A DNA stretch of 64,000 nucleotides, taken from positions 1,205,109 through 1,269,108 of the forward strand of contig ML677330.1 of NCBI GenBank assembly GCA_007922305.1, written 5' to 3'. The position numbers and the translations under genes were made by a program. Below the pieces are notes generated by a model. The model searched no databases and was not told the DNA's origin. It saw only the letters and a program-made list of their open reading frames with translations. This stretch comes from Dermatemys mawii (Eukaryota > Chordata > Testudines > Dermatemydidae). Shown here piece by piece: positions 1 through 13,510 of the stretch; position 1 is the stretch's first letter; each line of letters starts with the position of its first letter.

Positions 1-573
1 ATGCTCTTATTAGTCAATTGTCTGGATAGCAATATATATGACTACCTTGTCATGTTAAGGGAAAAGTCACCATTAGGTATGTTGTGAAGATTTTAGAGCA
101 GCAGAGAATGCAAAGGGGAGCTCTCTGTACTAATAGCGGCCTGTCCCTGTGATTAGGTATTTTTTATATATAAGCTAGACACATCAAAGGAAATAGCAGT
201 CCTTCAGGTCAAGAGACCCAAACCAATCCTGTGGATTTAAAGATGGGATTAGACAGACTAATGCCACCGTAAAAAACTCAAACATTTTTGAGTACTTGTT
301 CAAATTTTTTGCCTCTAGCATGGGATGAAATCTTCTGCCTTCCCTCAGGGAATAGGGAATTAAGAGGAATAGAACCATTTCCCCCTGTACTGACAAGGAA
401 CATCATCTATTGCTTTGAACTGGAGGGAAGAGGTTATTTTGTCAATAGATCCTGATAAGAGGGATCTCTGAAAAAGAAAGAGAAGCAGTGAGGGCTAAGG
501 GACAGGGAGCTGGCATGGAGCGGGAGCATTTCATCCCACGCTGGAGGCTAAAAAATTGACCATAACAAGACAG
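1..573. other. Unassigned sequence with an inverted repeat
   Basis: No gene or known repeat is recognised here. Two 31-bp arms, 301-331 and 528-558, are inverted copies of one another with 27 of 31 positions matching; each contains the block TTTCATCCCA on one strand. The right arm ends shortly before the CR1 fragment that follows. Confidence 0.5.
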
Positions 574-816
574 GTGACCAAAAAAGAACTAGATAATTTC
601 ATGAGGATAGGTCCATCAGTGGTTATTAGCCAGGATGGGCAGGGATGGTGTCCTAATCTCTGTTTGCCAAAAGTTGGGAATAAGTGACAGGTAATGGATC
701 TTGATGATTACTGTTCTGTTCATTCCCACTAAGGTACCTGGTCGCTGTTGGAAGACAATATACTGGGCTAGAGGGACCTTGGGTCTGACCCAGTATAACC
801 ATTCTTATGCTCTTAT
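574..816 (+). mobile_element. CR1 LINE 3' end (5'-truncated)
   Basis: The sequence runs from the last codons of a CR1 reverse-transcriptase frame (AAAAAGAACTAGATAA) through the familiar 3' untranslated region, including GAGGATAGGTCCATCAGTGG, GATGGGCAGGGATGGTGTCC and GGTCTGACCCAGTATAACCA. It ends in the octamer-like tail TTCTTATGCTCTTATG. CR1 is a non-LTR retrotransposon that usually leaves short 5'-truncated copies such as this one. It is non-functional. Assignment to CR1 is from memory of the family consensus and is strong. Confidence 0.93.
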
Positions 817-3800
817 GAGGGAATCTTTTTCTGCATAATTTCTAAAATGAATTTGTTTGAAATAATTTCTCTTCACACCAACTAGGGAAGAGTCCCCCAA
901 CTGAGAATCTGCCACATGGGTGGTGTAAATGCTTACAGGGGAGTGGAATTTGCCATGATGAGTTTGGAGTTTTGAAGATGTCAGTGGACCTCAAGCTAAA
1001 GGCTTTCACTTGTAAAGTGCCCTCCAGGGAGGGATTTTAAATTTTTCTGCTTCTCCAATTTCTCTGAACGTTTGGACATGAAATGACTAAGGATAAATTT
1101 TTTTCAAAAGCATCTGTCACCCAGGAGCTTAAATTCTATGCCTTTCAAGTCCAATTGACTGCCCCAAATCTCTCTTGTTGTTTCACTGCCTGACTGGCAA
1201 CCAGACTAAGGCTGCTCTAATTTACACCAAGGATTGGACCAGCTGGGCCTGGGAGTGGGAGAAGGTTAAGGTTTTGTAAAGGCACCACAGTCCTCACTCT
1301 GTGACCCTATTGCTAAATGCATCTTGGCCAGATGAGAAAATCTGGGCCTTAGATGTTTGTAATTTAAAGCATGGGTTCCCATGGTGCTAGCGTAAGGCCT
1401 GCCTGGCTCACATCATCAGGGCATTTGTCCCACTGCCATACATCAAAGCCTATAGTTAGAGTAGCAGTGGCAGCCCTGAAATTATTTGGAAAAGGTGGGT
1501 AAGACTCCATTATTTCTCCTCTTCCCGCCTCCTCACAATCAAGATGAATTTGTTTTTATAGGGAAGCAAAAGAAAGGATACTGGGGGGGGGGGGGGTGCC
1601 ATTGTTATTTTACGTCACATGTTTTTAAAAATGACCTTGGGGGTAAAGGAATCTCTCCTGACTGGATATTTACAACTAAATTTGTAGCATTTTGACAAAC
1701 AAACAATATTCACCACACCAAACTATATTTCATTTGGAAAGTAGTTGCTCTGGGTATCCTTTTCCAAGCACAGTATGCCAAAAATATTAAATACATTCAA
1801 TGTCATTTTACTGTGAACTGAGTTAATCCTGTAAAGTTATTGTTATTGTTTCAATTAAATGAAACAAATTACGGCATGCGACTAAATTACCAAGAAAATC
1901 AATTACCAATAAACTGACATCAAATTTGTATTACAATTCGTCCTTTAAATAATGCAATGTTCTTGCATAAGCTTCAACTTATTTCATAAAAAGCATTGAC
2001 ATGGCATTTTGTCTTGTATTTGAAAGCTATCTTTTGCTATTAATTTGCATTGAGCAAACAACCAAAAGATGAAGAAAATCAAAGGGAACTTCCTTTCTAT
2101 ACTTCTCCCACACATCTTCAGCTGTGTGAGCAAGCAGTTAAAACATGCAAATGTAGTTAGAGGAAATTCGACATCTCTGTTATAGATGAAAGGTAAACAA
2201 AAGCAGATGAAGGATTAGTGCAATTCCAAATTTAAGATATTGCTCTCAGTGACTTATAATAAAGTGGTGTTGCATACGGTGGCATGTTTTAGATGACATT
2301 TCAATTGTACAAGCAATTTGCATTCTATCTGACATTAAATAACGTTCTCATTATTATGAATTCTGGCAGCATCCTCATCTCTACAGCATAAAGATATGAA
2401 CTATGAGGCACATCTTAATGAAGGGAGTAAGTTTTCCTGTCAATCTGAAATGTGAGACAAGGCTGTACCTGGGCTAAACCTCCAGTAACATTATTGTGAG
2501 TTGCCCACTTCTGACATAGTACAAATCTTCAGCTAAAGCATTGTTCTTATTAAATAAAGATCTATAACTGAACACATGTATCTGTAATATCACTACAATC
2601 CAAAGAAAATTAAAAGACAGATTATGTCCAGGATATTACATGCACCACCACAGAGCACTGTTAGAATCTGGTATGATCCTGTTGCTAAGATACCTGGCTA
2701 ATGCCACGGAAACAAGCCCCTCTTACTAATCTAGTACAATCCATGCATGCTTCCACATATTTTGGCAGGGAAAAGTAGGAGTTCACTCACAATGGTTTGG
2801 GATATTACTAGCCAGTGTTCCTGAATTTATACATTTTTTATCTCTTATACTTCTTTTTTCTCTTTCTGGTAAGCTTCAACAATCTTAGTGAAATAAGAAA
2901 TGTAACACTCTGTTAATGGCATTTGGTTGCTTTATACCATTTAAAACAAGTAAGATTACTTTATATCCTCCTGCATAGTCAATAAAAGTTGCTTAAAAAG
3001 GTAATTATTTAAGTGCTTTTGGTTGCAAAATTGTGGTGCTCCCAAAAATGATTCCCCTTAATCTTTGTGATTTATACTGTAATATGCACATAAATGACTA
3101 ACTGCATTTTCCATCTCTGTTGCTGTCTTCAAGGAGACTGTAATATACCAGTTTCCATGGGTGAATACTGAATAAGAGCTAGAACAAATAAAAGTAGAAT
3201 TCTTTTCCCAGAAATAAGTTGTAAGTCTATATTGTTGAAAGCTGCTTTGCAGCTTTAAACCTACCAACAGCTCTTTGTCCAATACATTAGAAAACACCTA
3301 AAAGATTATTCAATATATGATTTGTGTAAAATTCATACATGAAAGAAAAACTTTATCAAGAGGGTGCATAGAATGTAAATTTACAATTAAGCAATATAAA
3401 TTACATGTATCAGTTTTAAATATAAGAAAAAGACATCTGTTGATGAAAACGTATACTAACAAAAAGTTCTTACTGTAAATCCAACGAAAATTTAAAAAAT
3501 ATGTAAATGTACTCCACATCTTTGCTGCAATATGATCTGCTAGGCATCAGTGATGGTAGCTGTTGAGCTCAAGTTATGATAACAATAACTTTTGCAGATG
3601 TTCATAGTTGTCAAACATTATTTGCTAAAATGTCAGAAGATGTGATAAAAAGTAAAAACAGAACAAAGTTTCTATAGTGATCAGTTGAAGTCAGGAAGGC
3701 GGAGGTCAAGTATTAATCTTCAACATTAAAACAATAAGATGTGAAGAAATAATAGACATATATTAAAACAAGCAAGCAATTGTGTGTGTGTGTGAATGAG

Positions 3801-6800
3801 ACAGATCGAGAGGAAGAGATGCACATACCCACATCACATTTGCTTCTAATTCATTCACAGTTTGATTCAGAGATATTTTTCCTAGAAGGAACACGCACAT
3901 CTCTGGCAATAATGCTACCTAAAAATAGGCTACTTTTATTCACATTGTTTTACTGCTTTCCAGTCCATGGATTCTCAAGGTCATATTGTGAGAGTTATTT
4001 GGCAAGACACCACAGGGACCTTATGGATTTGGAATGCCATTTGAAATGTTATGATGATCGCTTATTCTGATACTGTACTACTGTTGGAAACAAATATTAC
4101 CATTATCAATAAAGGCCATATAAAATGCAAAACTAATGCATGTACATGTTTGTTCCTTTATTCAGCATGCTTCATATCTTTTGAACCCTTCACGGACTTT
4201 GTAGTAATAAAAACTATTTCTAAATAACTACCTTAGGGCAGCATACAAGGGTAACTATACTATAAAACAGGAGATTGTTCATGACAAAGAAGAAATAAAT
4301 CAATAACAGGTGCAAGTATCTCAGAAACTGTTACTTCAACATAAATTGTCCCTGTAAGAAGGGCAGAAAAATGTTTTTACAAACCTTTTACTTTTTTCAA
4401 TTTTCCCTGGAATCCAAGGCAGAAGAGAAAATGGCTGTTTGCTTAGAATAAAGTGTCTGAGCTATCTATGTGGACCTGACTGTAATGGCAAAGAATGGTG
4501 CAGATCAATATCCATCTTCTTCATTCCTGAAGTAATAACTTTCAATAGGAAAATCTATTTACTTTTACTTACCTTTATTTTATTTCATTTTGCTTTAAAG
4601 AAGTTCATTCCAGAGGGAGGGTTTAGATTGCAAACAGCAGTTAAAAACTGATGATTTAACTAAGGACTGTAGGCTAGTAGGCATCTTACCATTCCCTCTA
4701 GCCATTGGCCAGGGGAACAAGAAATACATTTGCTTGGGAAAAAAATATTTATTTATTATATAAACACTGAGCATTAAAAGCCATTTGAAACACACAACCA
4801 CTTCATGTATAGTGCATACTGGAAAGGTTAATCAGAACTGAAGGGGCATTTGTCTGATACTAACCATCACATTCTAACGCAGAAGAGACTATATTATACT
4901 GTATATAGCACAATTCATACATCCTTGAGTCGAAAAATATAGAGTGTAAAAAACTTTGTAAATATTTACATGGACTTCTTTTTTAAAAAGTCAATCTATT
5001 TTTCACAGTTCTTTAAATGAACTAATTTTGGAAATGTTTGTTCTACATGTGTATAACCTGGATATATTGGTTATAAAAAGTGACTTTTAAAGCCATTCTG
5101 TTCATATTAGCCAAAACAGCACAACATTCGTCCGCTTACTGTTTGTGTTCCAGATTACTTTCAGAAAAAAGCTGAATGTTATATTTTTGGAGCGTAATGG
5201 CATTTTGTATGGATGGTTCAGAAACAATTTAGTCAGTAAAACTGAATATCGCACAGTCAGTAAAATGTGTTTCCTTTTTAATAAATGCTGATTTCAAGTT
5301 GCTTTGTTTATCAAGTGCATATGGAAAGGCTTCATTGTTTGATATTTACTTGATGAAGAAGATGAAGCTAATTAAAGTACCTTTTAAGATGCTTCTTAGG
5401 ATACTTTGTAGCCCATCATCTTTCCCTCTCTCCCTTCTCTCTCCAGTAAAATAAAGGCATAGTACAAGTTACACATTGCTTAGAATTTGCAAGCAACTAT
5501 CTTTCTACAACACTAATTTTTTATTGTAGTGGCAACAGCTTTACTGTTCATATCCTTGAAAATTTTGAAATTCAAATAGAAGAGACTAAGAGAGACTAGA
5601 AAGACAATACTTTATTCACACTGTGAATTTTATTATTAATAATTGTTAATTAATCTTAACTGAAAAAGCAATGTAAAACCCCATGTCTGAATTCCAGGTT
5701 CTTATATAAATCTCAGAACACTCAGAGTGTGTATTTGTAACTAAGAAAGAGATCACCATCGTTAAAACCCTGCTTAAATCAACTGCAAAATGGGAAATAA
5801 ATTAGAGAGACACTACTCTCTTCAGAATTTGAAGGGAAACATTTACTAATATAGATGTAACACAGAAACAAAATTAATTGCAAAGGAAAATATATAGAGA
5901 ATGCTAAAGATAAATTAGATTTTGCTGCCATTAATATCAGCTTATTTATTGGAATGAAGATTTTTTTTCTGTGACAAAGTGAATAAATAATTGTATAGTT
6001 TTACAATATGGCCATTTACATAGAATTACAGTTTCTAACTTTTATTTTGTGTGTTATCAGGGTAAAAGAAAAATTAATGCAACCCCATATAGACATACTA
6101 TTGCATATATTGCTGGAACACAGAAGACAACTAATGAAGCTAAACAGAAGGCCCAATAAATCTGAAGAAGCGCCATTGACAATTTTATAAAAAATTAAAA
6201 ATAGTTTCACCTGTTAAAAGGCACCAAGGGATTAGAAAAATATTCAAGATCTTAAAGGTTTAGAAGGTTGTTGTTTTTTGGTCTTGAAGACAATAATTTT
6301 TATTCATTGGTTTTTACCTGAAACAAACTTTCTTACGGAATTTCATCCACCATTTTATTTTCCTTTATATTGAACTGAATTGAACTACAATTGAAGCAAA
6401 ATAGATGCATCAGGAAATAATTAAACTTATTGCAGGAAAGTCATAATATGTAATCAATGTTTTGAGCTTAAAGAAGCCCAGGTAAAGGATTAGTCTTGCT
6501 ATATGGAAAGAGATGAACTATACTAAAAAAAACACATGAAATACCTACTGGGGTAAGTAGTAAGTTAGAGGCTTTAGACATAATTATGCTATATATAATT
6601 TAAAGCTCAACTTTAAAGCAAGTAAGTGCTATTAATTATCCCTCTACCCCACACAACTCTTAAAATGTCAAATTAAAAAAGACTATTGGTAATTGCATAA
6701 GTTATGGCAAACCAGGCTCCCTCCAGCAGTGATAGGAGACAGCATGAAAAAGGAAGCAAGATATACCTTTCCTCTCTGATATTTACAGCCACTTGATTCA

Positions 6801-7051
6801 GATGAAGAAAGTGATAACAGTAATAGTGCATCCACACAGCCCTTATTCAGGGCCTAATCCTGAATCCTTTACTGATGAGAGTAATGCCAAATTCATGTGC
6901 ATAAGGACTGCAATATCAGACTTTTATTTTTAGAGGTTCAATGAATACCCTGCGACTGATTCTCTTCAGCTTTACATTTACATCTAGGCAAAGTGAGGGC
7001 AAACTGGATGTAAAATGCTACCACATCAGAACGTTTTGTTGTTTATGGTCA
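817..7051. other. AT-rich non-coding stretch, no gene recognised
   Basis: No coding exon, RNA gene or clear transposon is visible. Open frames here are short and look random. The only simple-sequence features noted are a 14-base G run at 1583-1596 and short (TG)n at 3780-3794. Parts around 2220-2400 look low in repeats and could be conserved non-coding DNA, but nothing in the sequence alone proves that. Confidence 0.5.
1583..1596 (+). repeat. Poly(G) run, 14 bases
   Basis: Fourteen consecutive G residues, long enough for length variation or sequencing error. A run of exactly the same length occurs at 23381-23394. Confidence 0.95.
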
Positions 7052-7150
7052 GGCAGTGTGGTTCAGTGCTTACAGCAGGGGAACTCAGTCAGAATTTCCG
7101 ACTTTAATTCCCAGCTCTGTCACCAGGGCAAAGGAAGCTTAGACATTTCT
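7052..7150 (+). mobile_element. MIR-like SINE fragment (tRNA-derived head)
   Basis: The stretch GGCAGTGTGGTTCAGTGCTT, then a central CAGGGGAACTCAGTCAGAATTTCC-like portion and TTAATTCCCAGCTCTGTCACC, follows the tRNA-derived head of amniote MIR SINEs, including the degenerate B-box region (consensus TTCTATTCCCGGCTCTGCCAC). The 3' part decays quickly after 7150. Old and non-functional. Confidence 0.7.
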
Positions 7151-7812
7151 TCATATAAAACCACAGCAGAATTTGTAAAGCCAAATTTTGCGGATAAAAT
7201 TACCCTAGTGGAGGAAATTATGTGCTGTGAAAAAATGCACATGCAATACCTGCCAGCAGTATTCACTGTGCTGTTCCTGAATCTCAGCTACTACTCACTC
7301 ATAACATCTATAATTCACTAAAATTATATTTTAAAAGCATGTAATGAATGTTGAGTTGTTTTTCAGAGTTAATAGAAGGTTGTCATCATGTCAGACTATT
7401 TCTATGAATTTTTGTGATTTTTCTGTGGAGTAATTATACTAAAAAGATTGCAGATCTTTATCTTTGAATGTATTCTTTAAAACAAGAGTTCTGAGTAAAG
7501 ATGAGATATCCAACAACTCTCATGGCTATCCTCACTATTCATGACAGTTTCCATTCTCAAGCTTTAATATTCCGGGAGGTACTACTCAACCTTTTTCTGG
7601 GAAATGAGATTATTTGCAGGAACTTTTCTTTGGGGACTGTTTCGCTTGATTGTCAGCTCATCAGAAATCCAACAGAAATATTTAATCACACTTATCTTTT
7701 GTTTGGTGCCAGATTAAAACAAAAACATCCTGTTGATCCAAGTAAGGGGTTACTGTCCCCTTCACCACACCATGCAATGGGACAGCTCGGCTTCCTGACT
7801 AGGCCCCCGGGA

Positions 7813-8020
7813 CCAGATTTTCAGAGGTATCTGGGTGCTTAAAAATACAGATAGATGCCTAACAGGATTTTCAAAAGTGCCTGCGTTTGTAACACTCATT
7901 GATTTCATACCCATGAGAGTTAGTCACCTAAGCGAGTTTGAAAATCCTACTAGGTGCCTATCTGCATCTTTAGGCACCTATTTGCAATCTTTAGACATCT
8001 AAATACCTTGAAAAACTGCC
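7813..8020. repeat. Palindromic interspersed repeat (MITE-like)
   Basis: The ends are imperfect inverted copies: CCAGATTTTCAGAGGTATCT at the left and a partner around 7991-8020 containing AAATACCTTGAAAAACTG. The interior also folds back, with AGGTGCCTATCTGCATCTTTAGGCACCT near 7953-7980. This matches a common reptile repeat whose units read TTTAGGCACCTAA. Whether it is a DNA-transposon derivative is inference. Confidence 0.65.
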
Positions 8021-9908
8021 TCTAAAAGCCCTTGTACAATGCTTCAAACAAAGAACGGATTGTGGCTCAGCCTGCACAGTGATGGAAAAGGGAGCAAGAC
8101 ACCTACACTCATATTCATACAAACACTCCTTGAAGTTGCCTTACTGCATTCAGATGTAGGCACAGGGAAAAGAGAGCCCAAGCTGTAGCTCTTCCTCTTC
8201 TCCATTCAGATAGGTGAGGAGTAGATGAAAAGGAATAAGGAATGGCCAAAGCCACAGCTCCGGTTTCTTGCCCTCTTATCTCCCACTCCCAAATGTTTCC
8301 AGTCAGCACTGCTGAGCTGGAACAGGGGTACAGAAGTAATTAGTCACCAGTCTTTAATGGTAGCAAATTGCTTGTCCTTGGGTGCAAGGCAGAAGTAGAG
8401 GACGAAATGTGACTCGCAGTCACATTTTCTCCTGGGGCAGCACAGCTATGAGCTGTCCTCTTATACAGGACAGTGCCTGATAGCACAAGATAGGTCCTTC
8501 AAATATAGTTCCCAGGTGTCACCCAGAGCAGACCATAGGTTTGGACTGAACATTCTCATTCCACTAAGCATTCATCTTTGTCTGACACTCCTAACACTTA
8601 CTTAATATTACTGTAAATACCAGTCCAGTGACTTATTATTTAAGGTTCCATTTTTACCAGAATTATGGAATAAATATAATTGAAGGTCAGGGCAGTCCAG
8701 AGTCTCCGTCAAAATGGACGGCATACTCAGAATCTTCCAAGCACCTCCAGCTTGATCAAGTGTTAACTGCATGAGTTATTGCAAATGAGATACTAGCAAC
8801 TACTTCAGAGAAGATCAATAACATCTATGTGGAAATGACTTGCAGCATCAGGCCCTTTAACCAGACCACTTCATTTACTCTTTGTTTTAAAGCAACGTTA
8901 TTTGGTTGAGTTATTTAGACCTGACTGACTAATAATACAGAGTAATTTACAGTGCAAATTGCCTATTAAGAAAAGCTTGTTTTCGTTTTAACTAAAAACA
9001 AATATTCATTATTAATTTCTTAATAATTGTTTTAGTTTTGATAAATGCAGGGTTTACATTGTTCTGACTAATGCAGATATTGACAACTAGCAGAGGTAAT
9101 ATGTATGTGATAGTAATATATATTTCAGGTCATAATAATTGCATGATTGTTCAACACTACATTAAGATCAGGCCCAATGTTTTGTCTCGTCTGAAAATAG
9201 AGACAGGACATACTCGTTGATCTGCTTAATTCTGGATATTTTTCCAAACCTCAAGTCATTACAAAGCTAATCCTTTAGACTTGCTTATGCTGCTTTCCCC
9301 ACCTTTGTTACCCCATCAATATGTAACAAAGTCCTTAAAGTTACATCTGATGAAAATACTAGAAGAACAATGAGTGCAGCAAGTGATGAAGAGAAAGTGA
9401 ATGGTACAAGGGCTGTTACATTAGTCTTCCCTTCTCACATAAAGAAGCCCTGAACATGCTGTTAGACACAGCACTTTCTTCGAAGGGGTTTCACACATGC
9501 ATTCTTAATCAGGATTATATTTCACACACATCTATCATCGCTCACAAGTGCAGCAGGGTAGTCCTCCTTGAAAACATATCAGCTCTCTGTGTTTGCCGTC
9601 AACTATTTTTTTCTTAGTATAAATCTAGTGCTGGGTGACTCACAAGACAGTATTCTATAAAGAAAAAAAAATTAAATTGCTTAGGATCAACATTGAATAT
9701 ATGTACAACTTCTTTAACATGGGTCATTTTCCGAGGTCACCTTTGTTGCCAAGTAAACAGTCTAAGTGACTGACCTTAAATTATTCACTGAAATCAGAAT
9801 GTGACAGGTTATCCTACATGTAGTCATTTGTATAAACTAGCTTGTAAAATATTCAGTTTTTCTTAGCCTCACAATTTTGTTTTATAAATTTTCTATTTGT
9901 TCTTGCAG
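8021..9908. other. Non-coding stretch with one short hairpin
   Basis: No gene recognised. A perfect 10-bp stem with a CGC loop lies at 8405-8427 (AAATGTGACT, CGC, AGTCACATTT). The block 8040-8340 is somewhat more GC-rich and may be an old repeat that I cannot name. Confidence 0.45.
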
Positions 9909-10066
9909 CAATCATCTGCATGGAACAGGGCAGATGCAAAATGCACACTCTCTGCTGCTAGGAAACATAACGGAAATCCCCAGGCACCTAATGCCAATGA
10001 ACCCAAATCCAATGGGGAGCAAATATACAAACACATACTCAAATCCTAGCTGCTCTTTTTACAGAG
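9909..10066 (+). other. Speculative exon-like block
   Basis: A pyrimidine-rich stretch ending TTGTTCTTGCAG (AG at 9907-9908) precedes a 158-bp block that stays open in one frame (part of an open frame 9877-10095), followed by ACAGAG and GTGAGA, a good donor match at 10067. The translated peptide matches no family I recognise and no partner exon is evident, so chance is the simplest explanation. Confidence 0.15.
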
Positions 10067-12940
10067 GTGAGAATTTACCTGAATCTTTTAAGTAAAGATG
10101 CCTAGCATCCAAAACCTTAAATTTCAATTCAACCAGGATATGAATAATGCACATTACAGTAATAATATTTATGTTAAGAGATGTTTATTATGCAATTCCT
10201 TATTAAAAAGCATTGTGGCATTCTTCAATAATACCCCAAAACATTGCTACATAACTACTGGAAGCTGTAGCATATCCAACAGTTACTGTGGAATTCTGTA
10301 TCAACTTTTATAAAAATTATTACCTTAGTGGCTAGTCCCTATTATAAAAATGCAAAAATCATACTTAAAGCTAACAATAAAATGGTATCCTGTAGCTACT
10401 GCACTAACACAGTCCATACCATGGGAAAAGGGGGTTAAAACAATAATCTTATATTACTTATGCAACAAACATAAAATTGATAGATTTCTATAGAAATTAA
10501 GTATGCTTCTGTAAAATTACTCAAAAGTAGTAGGGTTTAACATGTAATGATATCTTTTCTATATGTTGTGTTTTTTTTTTTAAAAAAACCCAATAATATG
10601 TAGAATTCCATCTGGTGGATATATTTTCTATTAAATGTTAAAGGATGATGCCAAAAATCCCTACAGAAAGTTACCATTTTCTATTAAATTCTATACGACT
10701 ATGTCATAAGGGATGTCATTTATTTAATTTTATACAAAAGTAGGATCAAAACTTTTAAAATTTCCATTGAGATGTTTTCCTTCTTGCCCTCTCCCACTTC
10801 CTCCGAGACTGTGGCATCCCTATATTATTTTGCCCTTTCATGAAAAAGCTTGTTTATTAAAATAGCCATTCTTAATGCTGACTTCCTGAAGAGTTTTCTT
10901 TTTTTATTTTCTTAAACTCTTATTGCAAAAAAGACAACATTCTGTCAAAGATATTCTAGGCACTAAAACACTGTACCATGCTTAAGATGTATCAAACTGG
11001 TGTCTTAAAATAGATGCAACAAAGAGAGGATTTCATGGAAGCATTTCAATGAAAACATCACTTCACCATGTAAAAATGCACTTCAGCAAAGACATTTTAA
11101 AAACTCTCTTGGCTGGGAACTACTGTATATCAACATATGCCCAGAAAAATTCATACCAGCACCAATTGCACGGGGACATTGTTCAGATGAAGAAACTATA
11201 TCTATACGTTGTCAAGCAACTGGTCATAAAAGCACTGAATAAAAAGGCATTTGAAATATGATATGACTAAAAATACCACAGCTGATATTTTATTTTTTGA
11301 TGGTTAAGAACAAAGAGACATTCAGAAAAATAATTTATACACTATACCATAGTGCTTGATTTTCAAAATGTAATGTGACATATTACACTGAATGTCTGGC
11401 AGAACAAAAAATGCATAGAAAAATGAATGTTTTTAAAAAGTGAAAGGCCAGCAGATTTGGAATGAATTTCTTGTTGTTCCTATGAAGTCACAGAAATTTT
11501 AATTACTAAGCACCTTATCATCACCACATCTTTCTAAACATTTTAGAATCACAATTCTTTGGCAGAGGGTTGTAATAGGGAAAGCAGAATACTATTATTC
11601 CAATATTCTCTATGCTCCTAATGTCCAAATAAGTGACTTTAAAATGACAAGATTTTTAATGTTTAGGGTCTCTTTCTAGTGAGTCTTTTCTTGCATGCTT
11701 AACATCTGGATTAAAAACACATCGGAGCGTCGCTGAATTCTGCAATTATATTAGTGTCATTACTCATAAGTGCCACTAAAAATTTTCCTCTACAGGGGTT
11801 TAAAATGTAAATGGAACAATCTTTATTGGTCCAGAATTTTGTTCTAGGACGTCTAAGAACAGGAGGAAAAGATTTATTCTCCATATTCATTTTACAGTAA
11901 TTATTCATTAATTTTTAAGGCGAAGACCCAAATTCTTGCCTATCCTCCTCTGTGGCAGAGTTCCCAGACGGAATAGAACCACTGTGGTTTTCTGGCAAGA
12001 GCAGTACATAAAGAACCCACACAAGCAGTCTACAGTCCTGTGAACTACACCAGACAGCTCAGCTTTGTGGGGGCTACTTTTGTGGCTATAAGCAGCGGTT
12101 TATTGATCATGCAGGAGGATCTGCTGTTACATCAGTGCTCTGGTCTTCTCTAATTCACAATTGGTGAATGAGAGAAGAAGACACATGGAGGTAACTCTGA
12201 TGTAGAAGATTTGGAGCTGGTTCTATGTCACTAAGGGAAAGGATTTCTTGCCTCCTTGCTCTGAACAGTTCTTCAGCACTCAGTAGTCACTCAAGCTAGG
12301 TTTAGGATTTAAGGGTAGGGGAACACATCTGCCTGGCAGTTCTACCTAAGTGAACTCCGAAAAAGGGACGGGCCAAATAGGGAACGTGGGGCAGATTTGT
12401 TCCATCTCATTTATAACTTCCCTCCAAACCCACAGAGGCCTCTCCACTGGCCTTCCTCAACAGGAACTGGTGGGAAGCATTCTGAGAGGGTGGGGCTTCT
12501 ATCCAAGTACTCTATGCTTATATCCCCTGAGGCTCAGCAATGGGAGCTGGATAAATCTACATGGGCTATATGCAGGGCTGCATCCATCAAAACACAGATG
12601 CCCATTTTGAGATCCAGAATTCTGACCAAGGACTCCTAAAATAGAAGCTTTATCATTTCAAGTTCCTCTTATCACCACCCCCATTATGTCAACTGGCTTC
12701 ATATTCTTAAAGTAAAGGCTACTTGCTTGTAAGATTGACTTGTGTATGTTAGATAATTAAAAATACTACTGTTAGAAAAATGGGCACTATATGTGCATGG
12801 TCATGGTAACATCTTAAACACACCTGTTCCATGAGTTTTAGATATTAATGTCAGTGGGCAAGGATGGAAGGTCTATTGACAAAATAGATTATAATGACTG
12901 CAAAGAAACTATTACCACCTACATTTCAGATATCAACAAC
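10067..12940. other. AT-rich non-coding stretch, no gene recognised
   Basis: Only short random-looking open frames are present. Region 11930-12640 is less AT-rich but gives no recognisable repeat or exon. Confidence 0.45.
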
Positions 12941-13510
12941 ATAAGAACTTAAGAACATAAAAATGGCCATACTGGGTCAGACCAAAGGTCCATCCAGCCC
13001 AATATCCTGTCTACCAACAGTGGCCAATGCCAGGTGCCCTAGAGTGAGTGAACCTAACAGGCAATGATCAAGTGATCTCTCTCCTGCTATCCATCACCAT
13101 CCTCTGACAAACAGAGGCTAGGGATACCATTCCTGGCTAATAGTTATTAATGGACTTAACCTCCATGAATGTATCCAGGTCTCTTTTAAACCCTGTTATA
13201 GTCCTAGCCTTAACAACCTCCTCAGGCCAGGAGTTCCATAGGTTGACTGTGCACTGTGTGACGAAGAACTTCCTTTTATTTGTTTTAAACCTGCTGCCCA
13301 TTAATTTCATTTGATGGCCCATAGTTCTTATATTACGGGAACAAGTGAATAACTTTTCCTTATTCACTTTCTCCACACAACTTATGATTTTATATACCTC
13401 TATCATATCCCCCCTTAGTCTCCTCTTTTGCAAGCTAAAAAGTCCTAGCCTCTTTAATCTCTCCTCATATGGGACCTGTTCCAAACCCCTAATCATTTTA
13501 GTTGCCAACC
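12941..13510 (-). mobile_element. CR1 LINE 3' end with intact C-terminal frame
   Basis: On the minus strand this runs from the C-terminal codons of the CR1 reverse-transcriptase protein through the 3' untranslated region to a TTCTTAAGTTCTTAT tail (seen inverted at 12941 onward). The 3' region contains the inverse of CTGGGTCAGACCAAAGGTCC, a hallmark of this reptile CR1 group. Compared with the copies at 19459 and 53420 it is less decayed, suggesting a younger insertion. Confidence 0.95.
13137..13508 (-). pseudogene. CR1 ORF2 C-terminal fragment, 123 codons
   Basis: This is the C-terminal tail of the CR1 polyprotein, downstream of the reverse-transcriptase catalytic core. Motifs typical of the family are visible: YEERLKRLGLFSL, KRRLRGDMIEVYKI, VNLWNSWPEEVV and a stop shortly after FKRDLDTF. 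The catalytic endonuclease and reverse-transcriptase regions are absent, so the fragment cannot mobilise. The apparent start methionine is internal to the original protein and has no meaning as an initiation site. The frame is unbroken, which fits a relatively recent 5'-truncated insertion. Confidence 0.9.

Noticed and set aside
3780..4070. 96-codon open frame starting in a TG repeat
   Set aside because: It begins in simple sequence (MCVCV), has no domain and no splice context; chance frame.
6941..7321. 126-codon open frame
   Set aside because: It runs across a MIR-like SINE head and flanking AT-rich DNA; no protein similarity is recognised.
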